NCBI RefSeq assembly: GCF_001680005.1
Contig: NC_033568.1
Span: forward strand, 1,302,001 to 1,366,000
Direction: 5' to 3'
Origin: Plasmodium coatneyi
Lineage: Eukaryota > Apicomplexa > Aconoidasida > Haemosporida > Plasmodiidae
Length of the DNA stretch: 64,000 nucleotides
Made by a program: the position numbers and the translations under genes. This document shows, piece after piece, positions 1 through 10,089 of the stretch. Within the stretch, counting starts at the first letter, position 1, and each line of letters begins with the position of its first letter. The notes under the pieces were generated by a model. The model ran no database searches and was not told the origin of the DNA. It saw nothing but the letters and a program-made list of their open reading frames with translations.

Positions 1-1459
1 AGGTGGAGCAGAAAATGTTAAGAAGAAAGAAAAGAAGGTATTCACAGAAGAAGAAATAGAAGAACTTCGTCGAAGAGCCAAGGAAAAACAACAACCCAAA
101 AAAGGGGACGATGATGAGATTTCTGGTACTAAGACAAAAAAGGGGGCAAAAAGGAAAAAAAAAGCAGAACAAGTTAAGGGTGATAAAAAAAAAAGCAAAG
201 AAGAATTACAAAAATTGGATGATACAAAGGGAGCAGATACCGCAGAGGAAAATCTGAGCGATTACATAAAAAGCAAAGAAGATTTTGACAAAATAGTAGA
301 CCTAACAAAAGATTTAATAAACGAAAAAGAGGTTCAATATATACACAAAATAAGTGACTGTGATGAGGAGTTATTAACATATGATAAGAGAGAAAAACAT
401 ATTCAGCTGAATTTTGAAGACACCCTATTCGACGAGGGGAACTACATGCACAATTACGTCAACAACATTAGCAAGTTCCGCTTTGACATTTACAACCTTC
501 ATAACAAGAATGAATTCGACAGAATCACCAAATATTTGAACTATCAGTATATAGAGGAAGTGCCCGTGGAGATGCCAACGGAGCGCAGCTACAACATTGG
601 ACTGAAAAAATATTTTTACGAGGTTGTATGCGAATTGGTGGGGAAGTACCGGGACAAGTTTGAGAATGAGCTGTACGTTGGTGAGGAGGAGCAATCGTTG
701 GGACAACAACCGGTGGAAGACCAATCAGGGGGTGACCAACCAAACGCAGAGGAAATGCCCAACTCTCGCTTGTCCATGCAGAAGGGCAAACTGAACGAGC
801 ACGGTGATGATACGGGGGGCGAAGAAGACAATCAAACCTTGAACAATTTCCTGAAGGAAAACAAAAAGGAAGAAACCAAAACGACAACTATGGATAAGAT
901 AGAAAACATGGCCAACATAATTCAGCCAACTCATGAAGACATTATGAACAAATATATGTCTCACGATTTATATAATTTGCTATGCGACATTAAGGAGGAA
1001 TATGACTACATGTTTGAAAATGGAGGCTTGGAGAAATTCTCCTTTGACGAAAGCAGAAAAACACATAAAGAGAAGCTAATATTTTCCGGCAAAAAAAAAA
1101 GAGCAGTAGCGATGGTTTTTCTCCAAAGGGGAAACAACAATTTGATAATAAATAACAGGGATGGATATCAGTACCTGCAATACCAAATTTTTAACATAAA
1201 TAAAATATTCAGCCCTTTATTGCATTTGTGCATGCACAGACATTTCAACGTCGTGGCCAGGGTCGTTGGAGGGGGGTTGTCGGGCCAGAGTGTGGCCATC
1301 TTCCACGCCCTCGTCAAATACATCGTGTACAATTTGTCTCTAAAAATAAAACCTTATTTCCGCTCCTTCAAGTTTATGACCGTGGACAGTAGAAAGGTGG
1401 AGAGGAAGAAGTATGGACTGAAGAAGGCCAGGAAGAAGAAGCAGTACAGTAAGCGTTAA
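1..1459 (+). CDS. Ribosomal protein uS9 family (probably organellar), 5' end missing
   Basis: The reading frame is already open at base 2 and runs without an ATG start to the stop at 1457-1459, so the gene begins upstream of the window. The first two thirds are charged and low in complexity (lysine/glutamate runs, then glutamine- and glycine-rich acidic stretches). The last 130 or so codons are a uS9 domain: a basic segment near 1100, then a glycine-rich GGGLSGQS motif followed by AIFHALV. The end is the family hallmark, a DSRKVERKKYGLKKAR motif followed by a QYSKR tail, which in S9 reaches the P-site tRNA. The cytosolic S9 (RPS16 type) is short, so this long form is best read as a mitochondrial or apicoplast small-subunit protein. 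Which organelle cannot be judged without the missing N-terminus. The family call is secure; the location is inference. Confidence 0.85.
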   Translation, partial: GGAENVKKKEKKVFTEEEIEELRRRAKEKQQPKKGDDDEISGTKTKKGAKRKKKAEQVKGDKKKSKEELQKLDDTKGADTAEENLSDYIKSKEDFDKIVDLTKDLINEKEVQYIHKISDCDEELLTYDKREKHIQLNFEDTLFDEGNYMHNYVNNISKFRFDIYNLHNKNEFDRITKYLNYQYIEEVPVEMPTERSYNIGLKKYFYEVVCELVGKYRDKFENELYVGEEEQSLGQQPVEDQSGGDQPNAEEMPNSRLSMQKGKLNEHGDDTGGEEDNQTLNNFLKENKKEETKTTTMDKIENMANIIQPTHEDIMNKYMSHDLYNLLCDIKEEYDYMFENGGLEKFSFDESRKTHKEKLIFSGKKKRAVAMVFLQRGNNNLIINNRDGYQYLQYQIFNINKIFSPLLHLCMHRHFNVVARVVGGGLSGQSVAIFHALVKYIVYNLSLKIKPYFRSFKFMTVDSRKVERKKYGLKKARKKKQYSKR

Positions 1460-2635
1460 GCGTGGTGGCATGTTGAAAGGGGTGAAAATTTTGGTATACC
1501 ACCCTATTTGGAGCAATCATACTTGTCCTCAGTTTGGGTGCACTCTCCAGGAGGAGAAGAGGTGCATATGTACATACATACTTCACGCGGCTAGCATGCG
1601 ACCTACCTGCGTCATTTTCTGCCCTTGTGAGCAAATGTGATGGTGGGTCCAATTCAGCTAAGACGCCCGCAAATGAATGTCGCAAGAAGGGGGATTGCCT
1701 CTCCCCTTCCGGGGCATGGATTGCCCGGCCCGCGCATACATAGTAAGCAAGTCAACAAGCTTGTATGTGTATACATTCTTTTTTTTCTTTCCCCTTGTTT
1801 GGCATCTACTTTTTAACGCCCGTACCTCATGTGTAACGTGTGAACTTTTTTTTTTTTTAAGTGCATATAATGAGGAACTCATTTGTTCTGGGAGCTTTCC
1901 CAAAAAAACAATTTCGTAAACGCAAAATGGTGTAACCGTTTTAGGAGGCACACTGGAAGAAAAAAAAAAGCCGAAAACTGTCTATGCAGGAAAAGGCCAT
2001 AAATCTATTTTCACTGGCATCATGGGGAAATTTGCCCATTTCGATGGAGCGCGTGTTTCCTCTTATGAGAAGTGGTGCCATAATTCGTGCCATTTGGAAA
2101 ACGGCAGGAAAACATGTGCGACTTGCATGCGCATTCGCGCGGTTTGTTAAGTGCCTCCATGCAGAAGACATTCACGCTTGGAAAGAAACATGTGGTGCAA
2201 GTAGGTCCGTATACCCTTTTTAGTTTCCCACTCAACTTCGAAAAAAATGGGATGGAAATGTGTTGCAGGTGCGCTAAAATAGTGGTACACAAGTGTGTCA
2301 CAAGAGCGTTAAGAATTTTTTATTTTATTTTTTGGATTACCAAACTTTTGCAAAAAAAAAAAAATGCAAAAAGTTTGTACACTTCATAATTACACATACG
2401 TGTAAATACATTTCTACCTTCATACGTTCAAACGTAAGAATTAAGGAAAATTGTTTAACGCAACACATAATTAATTGCAGTGAAATGTTGAGTGAGTCCC
2501 CATAATTGTTTTAACGAGATCGACTGAAGTGAACATTTATCGACATATCTAAGGAAAACAGCAATTCTCCCAAAAAAAAATAAGGAGCAAAAAAAGTCTC
2601 TTTTATAAACCCATTCATCGAGAAAAAAGAACAAA
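1460..2635. other. Intergenic region
   Basis: Roughly 1.2 kb between the uS9 stop and the next start. Open frames on both strands overlap one another, have no splice context and look like chance. Poly-T runs lie near 1780, 1850 and 2350. It should hold the 3' flank of uS9 and the promoter and 5' UTR of the next gene, but no specific site was recognised. Confidence 0.5.
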
Positions 2636-3240
2636 ATGGACTTCGTAAAAAATATTTTTCAAGAGCTGCTGAAGAAAAAGGACCAACTTATGGAATTTTC
2701 AAAATTATCCGTATTGTTAAGCGACCCCTTCACCTTCTTTTTTATGTATGTCAATAAAAAGGATGTCCTGATTATGTGCTTTGGCGTACATGAATGATGG
2801 AAAATGTGGTGTGCACGCGTGGGTTCCACGTGTGTGTGCATGCATTTATAACGTTCATCCCTCTAGCATGCAACTAACAGTGTATCGTGTGTGTAATGCG
2901 TCCACGTAAAAGTGGGAGGAATCCACTTTTCCTCAGTTATCTGCCTGTTTGACCGTCTGTCTATTCCCCCCTCCCTTCCGCAGGTGCATATTTCTGTTCG
3001 TCCTCACGAGCATAATGACATACCTGTACTGCTTTTGCAAGGGCTACGAACCCAGAAAGGTAAGTGTAGCTGTGCATATAAAGCGCGCACACGGGAGCAA
3101 CCAATGAAAAGTAGAAAATCTCCAATCGGCATTACCCCCAGGGGGAGTTCCAACTAGTACGAATAAAAGAACAGTATATTACTTTTTTTTTTTTTATGCA
3201 GAGTCCCAAGGTACACCAAATATCCAAAAAGGTCAAGTAA
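2636..3240 (+). CDS. Small single-pass membrane protein, three exons
   Basis: Proposed exons are 2636-2745, 2984-3059 and 3202-3240, giving 74 residues and a TAA stop. Donors are GTATGT and GTAAGT; acceptors are CCGCAG and ATGCAG behind pyrimidine tracts, and all phases agree (110, 76 and 39 nt). The protein has a charged amphipathic N-terminus (MDFVKNIFQELLKKKDQL), then a hydrophobic segment at about residues 31-58 that includes a FFFMCIFLFVL core, then a short basic tail rich in lysine. The arrangement fits a tail-anchored or single-span protein with a lysine-rich end. I do not recognise the family. It is too short and too split for simple ORF finding. Confidence comes from the coherent splice phases and membrane profile, not from homology. 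Confidence 0.6.
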
Positions 3241-5057
3241 ATTCCACCTTGACGTTGCGAAGATTATTTTATGTTGTACAGAAATGTGAAAAAGCGCAGA
3301 GCGAGGTGTTATAGACAGAGTGCATATACATGTACATACACGAACAGATTAAGGGAAATTTTTTTACAAAATGGAAGGATGAACGGAATGTGCACACACA
3401 GAGAAAGCTTAAAGATGTCTCCTACAAGTAGGAGAAAATATACCTATAACATAGTACATTTAAGAGGTACACATAAAAAGGAAATGGAGCTGGAACAAAG
3501 GCATTATGTTAACGAGAATTCGCAGGCATATGTACACACACGTGGGTGACACATCCGTCAAATACGACGTGCACGCTTACACACATGTTGTAGGCCTTAC
3601 AAAACGCAAGGGGAAAAAACTTTTTTTTTTTTTTTTTTTTTGGTAACACATAGAGTGAAAATCCTCTTTTGCTATCCACGTGAAAAAATAAAATGGCTCC
3701 AACACATTGGGGGGGATGTACATAACGATGGAATGGAAGGTGGGAATTTTGTTTCTACGTATATGTGCTTTCTTTTTGTGCCAATATGTATGAATTTATG
3801 TATACCCATTTGCATGCCTATTCACTTGTGCACTCATTTGTGTATTTACTGCGCCTTCGTTTAACATTTTATTCCGCACGTGGTTCTTCTCCCCCCTCAT
3901 GGCTCATCACATAAAACACTTTGAAATAACTCCCTAATTATTTTTTTAAAAAATAAACTTTAACAGTGTTCGTCGTGACATATACCTGGGCCAAAAAGAA
4001 GGGGACTTTGGCAGATGCTTCCCGCGGTAAGACACGCAAAAGTGGAAAAATCGAATGGGGAAGCTAATTCGTTTGAGAGAAAACATAAAGGTACGCAAAA
4101 TAGGCGCAAGGACGAACCCAAAGGGAACTTTAAATTGCGTAAGCACGACGTCGCACCTCTCCCACCTTCGCATAACAGTGCCAAAACAACATCGCAGTGC
4201 AAGCTTCGCGAAATTAAAATGTGTCCATGCGCAAAAATAACATGTGTGGTGTAGCTCGCAATGAGAGATATCTGCACCACATGGAAAGTACGTCGAGGAT
4301 GCTACCCCAGATTTCGAACACAGCTAAGAATTCTGTACATCTCCCCATTTATCACCTTTATCGTAATACTTTTTAAGTCAAAAAATTTAGTCCGATCGCG
4401 TGTCCACACAGCTTCACCTCGTCAGGTGTTTTTCCTTTTTTCCTTTTTTTCTTTTTTTTTTTTTAAGCGCTGGCTAAAGGGCACACATAGAAGACAATTG
4501 TCTTTCGCTGTACTCCATTACGTACTTTTTCCGCAGGAATTATATTTCTTTTTTCTTTTTTTTTTTTTTTTTTTCCGTTAAACGTGAAAGCATTTATTTT
4601 GTAAAAGGAAAATATATGTACGCAGTAAATTGTTAGGAAAAAATTTAATGCTTAATATATCGTTGGGAAAAGTCACATAAATGTAGAGAGGTACACATTG
4701 GGGAGAAGAAACAAAAAGAAAAGCGGGAAATAAGGAAAACACAAAATTTTCGAAAAATAAAAAAAAAAAAAAAGTAACATTAAATAGAATAAGTAAAATA
4801 AACACACCCGTTTCGCCCCTGCAGCCCTTCCAGCGTTAAAGGCAAATTAATAAGGGCAATCTCCCTTCTCCTATTTGTTTTGTGATTCCTGCCTTCGATA
4901 AGCGCATATAGATACGTGCTTTCCTACAAGTATATATCCACACGGACGTACACACGCAAGCCGTTGCTCCACACGCATATGTGTGTGAACCCCATTTTTC
5001 CGTCCCTCAAGAACCCACTGTTAAGCAAAACACACATCCAAAATTGCTTTCCGCAAA
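3241..5057. other. Intergenic region
   Basis: About 1.8 kb between two plus-strand genes. It contains long poly-T runs (near 3620-3640, 4440-4465 and 4555-4575) and a poly-A run near 4757. Short open frames (for example 4015-4254 on plus and 3960-4280 on minus) overlap each other on opposite strands and show no recognisable domain. No RNA gene was seen. Confidence 0.5.
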
Positions 5058-7384
5058 ATGAGCAAGGCGTCTGATAATAATAAAAATTTGGAGGATCAAA
5101 GGTTAACAAACGAATAAGAGAAGCGTACTTGGGGAATGTGGCACTACACAGTGGCACAACTGCCTGCGGCAGGATTACGGGACCGTCTTCTCCTGCTAAC
5201 TCCCCCCAACGGCTGAAAATACACGACGGAAGAGTGCTCTGCAATAATTCATAAAAACGCCCAATTCATGTGAACATAAGAAAGGAAGGAAAATTCCTCG
5301 TTCTTTTCGCAAAAGCTGTTCTGCCTTTTCCCTTCCCTTAGAACAAACTTCGATGAAAAGGATAAAAAGAAATTGTTCTTGTATGGTTACGAACAACAAC
5401 TGCTTTATGGTACACACAACGATGGAAAAAAAGAAAAAACAGTTTGACAAATGGAAAGATCAAAGAAAAATAAAATCACGTCAATTTTGACAAATGCAAA
5501 AATGTTTCTTCTTCCTACATTCAGCCACATGTGCATGCCGCTACATAGCCATGCCCTCACATGTGTGTACTCCCCGCGCACGCATACATAGCGACGCGCA
5601 CAAAAATACACACGTTAACATCTCCTTCCCCCCCAAAAAAAAACCCCAACGCAGGACGAATTAATTGGAAACTGGCCGAAAAAAAGAAAATAACTAAATA
5701 CCCCATAAACACTATGAAAAATTTATGGAACCACAGCATAGCTAACTGGTCTCTCTCTATTTCTCTTTGTTTGTTTCTTTTTTTTATTTCTTATTTTTGT
5801 AAATGAGCATTAGTCTAGCGAAAAGTAGCATATAGATAGGCATAGCCGTTTATACTCCTCCGTATACCAAGCCGTTTGCGCGAGCGTGCATATTTTTATG
5901 TACCGCATTTTTTGTGCACTTAAAAAAAATAAAATGAAAAATAACGCACACAAAATACCAAATAAGCAAATAAGGGAACAACACAAATATAGCATCAGTA
6001 GATATGTGGACAGAGGGAAAAGAATTGTGCTGCACAGTGCGACGAGGAGTACCGCGGCATTTCGTGAAATGTTCATGTAGAACAATTTGAGCACTGTGGC
6101 AGTTCTAGCTATGTAGGCACAGAAATGGGCTTGTTCGCAGACACGGCAATATGTAGCAAAATTTACACGGTGGCAGGGTTATAGGCTTTACTGCGTTTTG
6201 CAATTTTCTGCAACTTTTTGCAAATTTTTTGGCAATATTTTTTTTTTTTTTTTGCAAACTTTTGTCACTCCTTCCACTCCCTACGCAACTGTTACATTTC
6301 CCCATTTTTCTTTTTTTTTTTTTTTTTTGTGCCCTTCCTTCTTAGCTTGCCCGAGTTTATAGAGAACTACTCCAAAGACGTGGAAAAGCTGAACGAAATG
6401 AAAAAAAAAAAAAAATTGAACATCGCACAGAAAATAAATAAAAAAAAAAAGGTGACTCCAGCCAAAGTACAATTCACGAAACAACATTCAAATATTTCGA
6501 TGAACCGAGTTATTAAAGGAGTCAGTTTAGATTACAAGAAATTAAATACCCACACGTTTAAGAATAAAAAAGTTGTAACGTCCATTTTGAAGAAAAAAAC
6601 GATAAACAAAACCATTGACAAACAAAAGAAAGCACCAGAAATGAAAAATAAAAATGCGCAATTAGTAAAACAGAAAACCAAAAAGGCAATCAACATGAAG
6701 AAGGCACCCAACACAACGAAACCAAAGGAAGATACTAAAAGCGACAAAATGAAAAAGGACGATAAGACAAAGAAGAACGGAAAGGTCAGTAAAATTGAAA
6801 AGGAAAAGAAAGAAGAAAAGGCCAAAAAGAACGTCAAAAAGGATGCCAAAGCTGCAGACGGAAAGGCGCAAAAAGGTGACAAGTCCAAGACGGAGGACAA
6901 GAAGGAAAAGGCGAAAAGTGAAAAGGCTGTCATAAAGAAAATCGACAAAAGTAACAAGGACAAGGGGAAAGACAAAAAGGCAGAAAAGAAGGACGTAGAG
7001 AAGTCGGAGAAGAAGCCTGAGAAGAAAGACGAAGCGAAGAAAGCAGACAAGAAGGACGAAAAGAAGGAAGATAAAAAGGCAGAAAAGAAAGAAGAAAAGA
7101 AAGGGGAAAACAAGGTGGACAAGAAGCTCGGCAAGAAGGAAGATAAAAAGGCGGATAAGAAAGACGATAAGAAGGATGACAAAAAGGAGGACAAAAAGGC
7201 TGACAAAAAAGCAGATAAAAAAGACGATAAGAAGGTAGAAAAGAAATCAGACAAGAAGGACGACAAAAAGGCAGAAAAAAAGGCCGACAAAAAAGATGAC
7301 AAGAAAAACGACAAAAAGGACGACAAGAAGGATGACAAAAAGGTTAAGAAAAATATTCTGAAAACGCAGAAAACGAAGAAGTAG
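5058..7384 (+). CDS. Myb/Rap1-like domain protein with lysine-rich tail (paralogue A), four exons
   Basis: Exons 5058-5101, 5342-5409, 5655-5748 and 6346-7384 join in phase to give 414 residues. The assembly was guided by the paralogue at 12263-13573: residues 18-77 align with it without a gap, from FDEKDKKKLFLYGYEQQL through INWKLAEKKKIT and TMKNLWNHSI to FIENYSKDVEKL. The NWK.AE...(V/I)T spacing resembles the Rap1/TERF2IP Myb domain (W-K-x-E-x-S-x-x-T-x-H-S). A second shared motif, SNISMNRVIKG, follows near residues 105-125. The last 200 or so residues are almost entirely K, D, E and A in degenerate KKDDKKADKK repeats, like a linker-histone or nucleolar tail. The third intron (597 nt) uses an unusual GTCTCT donor. 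Expected to be nuclear and to bind DNA; both are inference. Function unknown. Confidence 0.75.
7030..7353 (+). repeat. Degenerate KKDDKK-type coding repeat
   Basis: The codons for lysine and aspartate, glutamate or alanine alternate in short imperfect units of about 4-6 residues (KKDDKK, KKADKK, KKEDKK, KKAEKK). At the DNA level the units vary between AAG and AAA and between GAC and GAT, so this is amino-acid-level low complexity rather than a recent perfect minisatellite. Length is likely to vary between isolates. Confidence 0.8.
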
Positions 7385-8179
7385 TACCCCCAATGGCGAA
7401 CAAGACCCCTTGAGTTCTACTTTGATACCCGTGCAGGGAGGAAAAGGGAAAAATAAATGACCAAAGTGCTCTTACCTGGTGGATGCACAGACCCGCTTGC
7501 CAAGCAAATCAACGCGAGCTTAACACACAACAGTGGGTAGCTGCATAACAAGTGACCCACAACCGCGCAGTCTTGTCTAAATGGATAAGACAACACAGCG
7601 GAAACCCCACACAGACGTTGCGTAGGCGTAAATGTATACGCAGAGGCAGACATGTACACTATCGCGTCCACGCCGACTCGGCGTAGCTCCTTTTAAAACA
7701 AAGACCCCCAAAGATGACCCTCCATTCTCCTTTTTTTTCGAAAGTCACCCAAGACTCACTTCTTAACATATTTTTTTTTTTTTTTTTAATGAATAAAAAA
7801 ATTGTTTTTCAAAGGGAAAGCACGTGGGAAAAAATGTACATTCGCGTCAACCTGTGTTCATGGAAATGCATCCATCGAGTTCGCGCGCATCTGTGTGTGT
7901 GTCTGTGCATAATCGTGTCAATACATGCCCACGCGTTACTACACATACCCCAAAACATCTTCCACATTCACCATAATTTAAAAAGAACGTTTTAGCAAAT
8001 GTTCATTAAAGTTGAATGGGGACCAAAACAATGCACACTCGTATTTAAAACTTATTAAAAAAAAAAAAAAAAAAAAAAAACAGCTAGCTTAATACTCGAT
8101 CAAAGAGCAAATTGTGTAAAAATAGCTAAAACGAAAAAAAAAAAAAAAAAAAAAAAAAAACTTCACGCTTGAAGGTACA
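7385..8179. other. Convergent intergenic region
   Basis: Lies between the stop of the plus-strand Myb-like gene and the stop of the minus-strand gene that ends at 8180. It contains two long poly-A runs (about 8058-8080 and 8135-8160) and a poly-T run near 7770. Open frames here lack domains. It should hold both 3' UTRs. Confidence 0.5.
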
Positions 8180-10089
8180 TCACCGAGGAACCCGCCGCGG
8201 CAAGCGAGAGCCCAGTTTGAGAAGAACGCTGTGAATAAATCGAAGGTGAGAACAATAAGAGCGCATGATTTTCTTTTTCCCAACCGGGTGGAGGGACAAA
8301 TTTAACATTTTGACAATCCTGATATAGGTGATGTTTCTTTTTTTTCGCATTTTCAAATACAGTTTTATGACGTAGAGAGATAAGGAAATTAAATGCTGAA
8401 TGTTGTGATCGAAAAGGAGCAAATATGTGTGGACATTTTTTGTAAAATTTGGAAATGGCTTTTTTCCCCACATTAGTGTATCCTTCTTTGTATAATTCAG
8501 ATCGAAGAAGGAATTCAATTCGTCCACTTCTCTATTAAAAAGTTTTTTCATTTTGTCTATGCCTTGGTAAGTTAGGTAAAATTGCCAGAACTTAAAGGAG
8601 AGAAAATATTTTTGCATGACATAGACATAGTTGTATACATCTTCATCTAATTTGTTGTGGGTTGATATAGGGGTGTCAAAATAGTGGAAGAGTCCATTTT
8701 TAAATACCAAGTGGTTCGGTTTCCTCGGGAGGGGAATAAAGAAGCAAATAACTTTATTGCAGCTGAGGTGCAAATTCCTTTTACACAAATTGTAGAAAGT
8801 TTTGTAGTTAATAAAATTTTTACTGAAGGGGTAGGTTACCTCATCAATTTCGACGGTGATGCAGTTTTTGCTATCGATATATTTGCTGCTGCCGAATTTT
8901 TTCTCCAGACTTTTTGTGCATATGCTTTTTAAGCTACTACAGGATTCTAGACTGATTTCTAAAATTCGTTTTACAAAAATTAGGATTTTATTATTATGTG
9001 TTTGGTTTGAATTGCTGCAGCATTTGATTACTCTATTATGATAATACAACTCTTCCATTTTTTTTAGCAAGGCATATTTTTTATTTTGGTGGATTAGTGA
9101 GATGACTAGGAAGTAGAGGTCTAGAAATTCACTTCGTCTTTGAATATCCTTAATGTTTCTTTTTATGTAGTCTATTACCCCTTTGGGGGGTTCCTTTTCG
9201 TTATCTTTTGATATTTTTCTTTTACTTGGAAAAATGAAATTCTGGGGACTGCCCTGCTTCGAGCTATTCAACGGGCTGTAATAGTTGCTGCAGGCTTTGA
9301 ACATGAGGCTATTCACGCGTGTGAAGTTCCTCAACAGGGATATGTTTGAGAGGGACACCTTGGAGCTCAGAGGGGCTAATGCACTTAGGTGAGCGTTCTT
9401 TTTCCTCTCCTTGTTTTCCGCGATGATGTCTTTCGCTTCTCTTGCCACGTCCTGCATCATAGCGTGGTACTCCTTTTTGTAGCTCTCGAATCTGGGAACA
9501 GCCGTCAAGAAGTAGGCAAGAAGTGGTGAAATGCATCTCCCCGGTTCATGCAACGTCACACACGCACACCACTAGCGATCTCCTCCGCCTACCTCCTTTT
9601 TATCATTCTCCAGATATTCTTAAACGTGTTTACTGAGTGGCGTTGCTTAAAGTCCTTCCTGTCAAATTCCTTCCACTTGACGAACCCTTTGGGAGTAAAA
9701 TTGGGAGTGCAAAATTGGCTTTGCCATCGGAGGGGGGGAGCGCTCTTTCATGTGCAAATACGCCTCGAACGTGGGTTTGCTTTATTCATCGCTTATCTCT
9801 CAGCGCCTTTGGTTTTTTGCCCCCATTTTGGCTATCTGTATAACCGTATACCAACTTATCCCGGTAGCATTTCCTGATGAGCGTTTCGACATCCTCCTTG
9901 GACAGGGACCTGCCCGGTTGGAAAGGCCAAACGGTGAGCAGAGGTAACATCGGCATGGGATTCGTAAAAATAAAAAAGACAAAGTAAAACATGAAAGCGT
10001 AACTATATGATCTGAGTAGACACTAGAGGGAAAAATCCTTTTTGGCATTACTCCAGTGAGTTTTTATTCTTCTTCTTTGAGGCATCCAT
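8180..10089 (-). CDS. Conserved Plasmodium-type protein of unknown function, about four exons
   Basis: Exon 1 is 10089-10052 (starts MDASKKKNKNSL) and exon 2 is 9909 to about 9852-9845. Exon 3 ends at 9593 and probably starts at 9686. Exon 4 is 9491-8180, joined across an AG/A codon so that KRR leads into FESYKKEYHAM. Exons 1-2 and 3-4 join in phase with good signals. The 2-3 junction is uncertain: the commonest-looking donor GTATAC leaves the wrong phase for an acceptor at 9687, while a weaker donor GTTATA seven bases on fits. The product is about 500 residues: a charged helical N-terminus, then a central and C-terminal part rich in hydrophobic residues, F, Y and N, with a cysteine-containing stretch (CCSNSNQTHNNK) but no motif I can assign. 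It is not obviously membrane-spanning. Function unknown. Confidence 0.65.

Noticed and set aside
6218..6345. N-terminal part of the continuous frame before LPEFIENY in paralogue A
   Set aside because: It reads through a poly-T intron as phenylalanine runs; the acceptor CTTCTTAG at 6345 and the paralogue alignment show it is intron.
6532..7338. 268-codon minus-strand frame, serine/phenylalanine-rich
   Set aside because: Mirror image of the KKDDKK-coding repeat on the plus strand; an antisense shadow.
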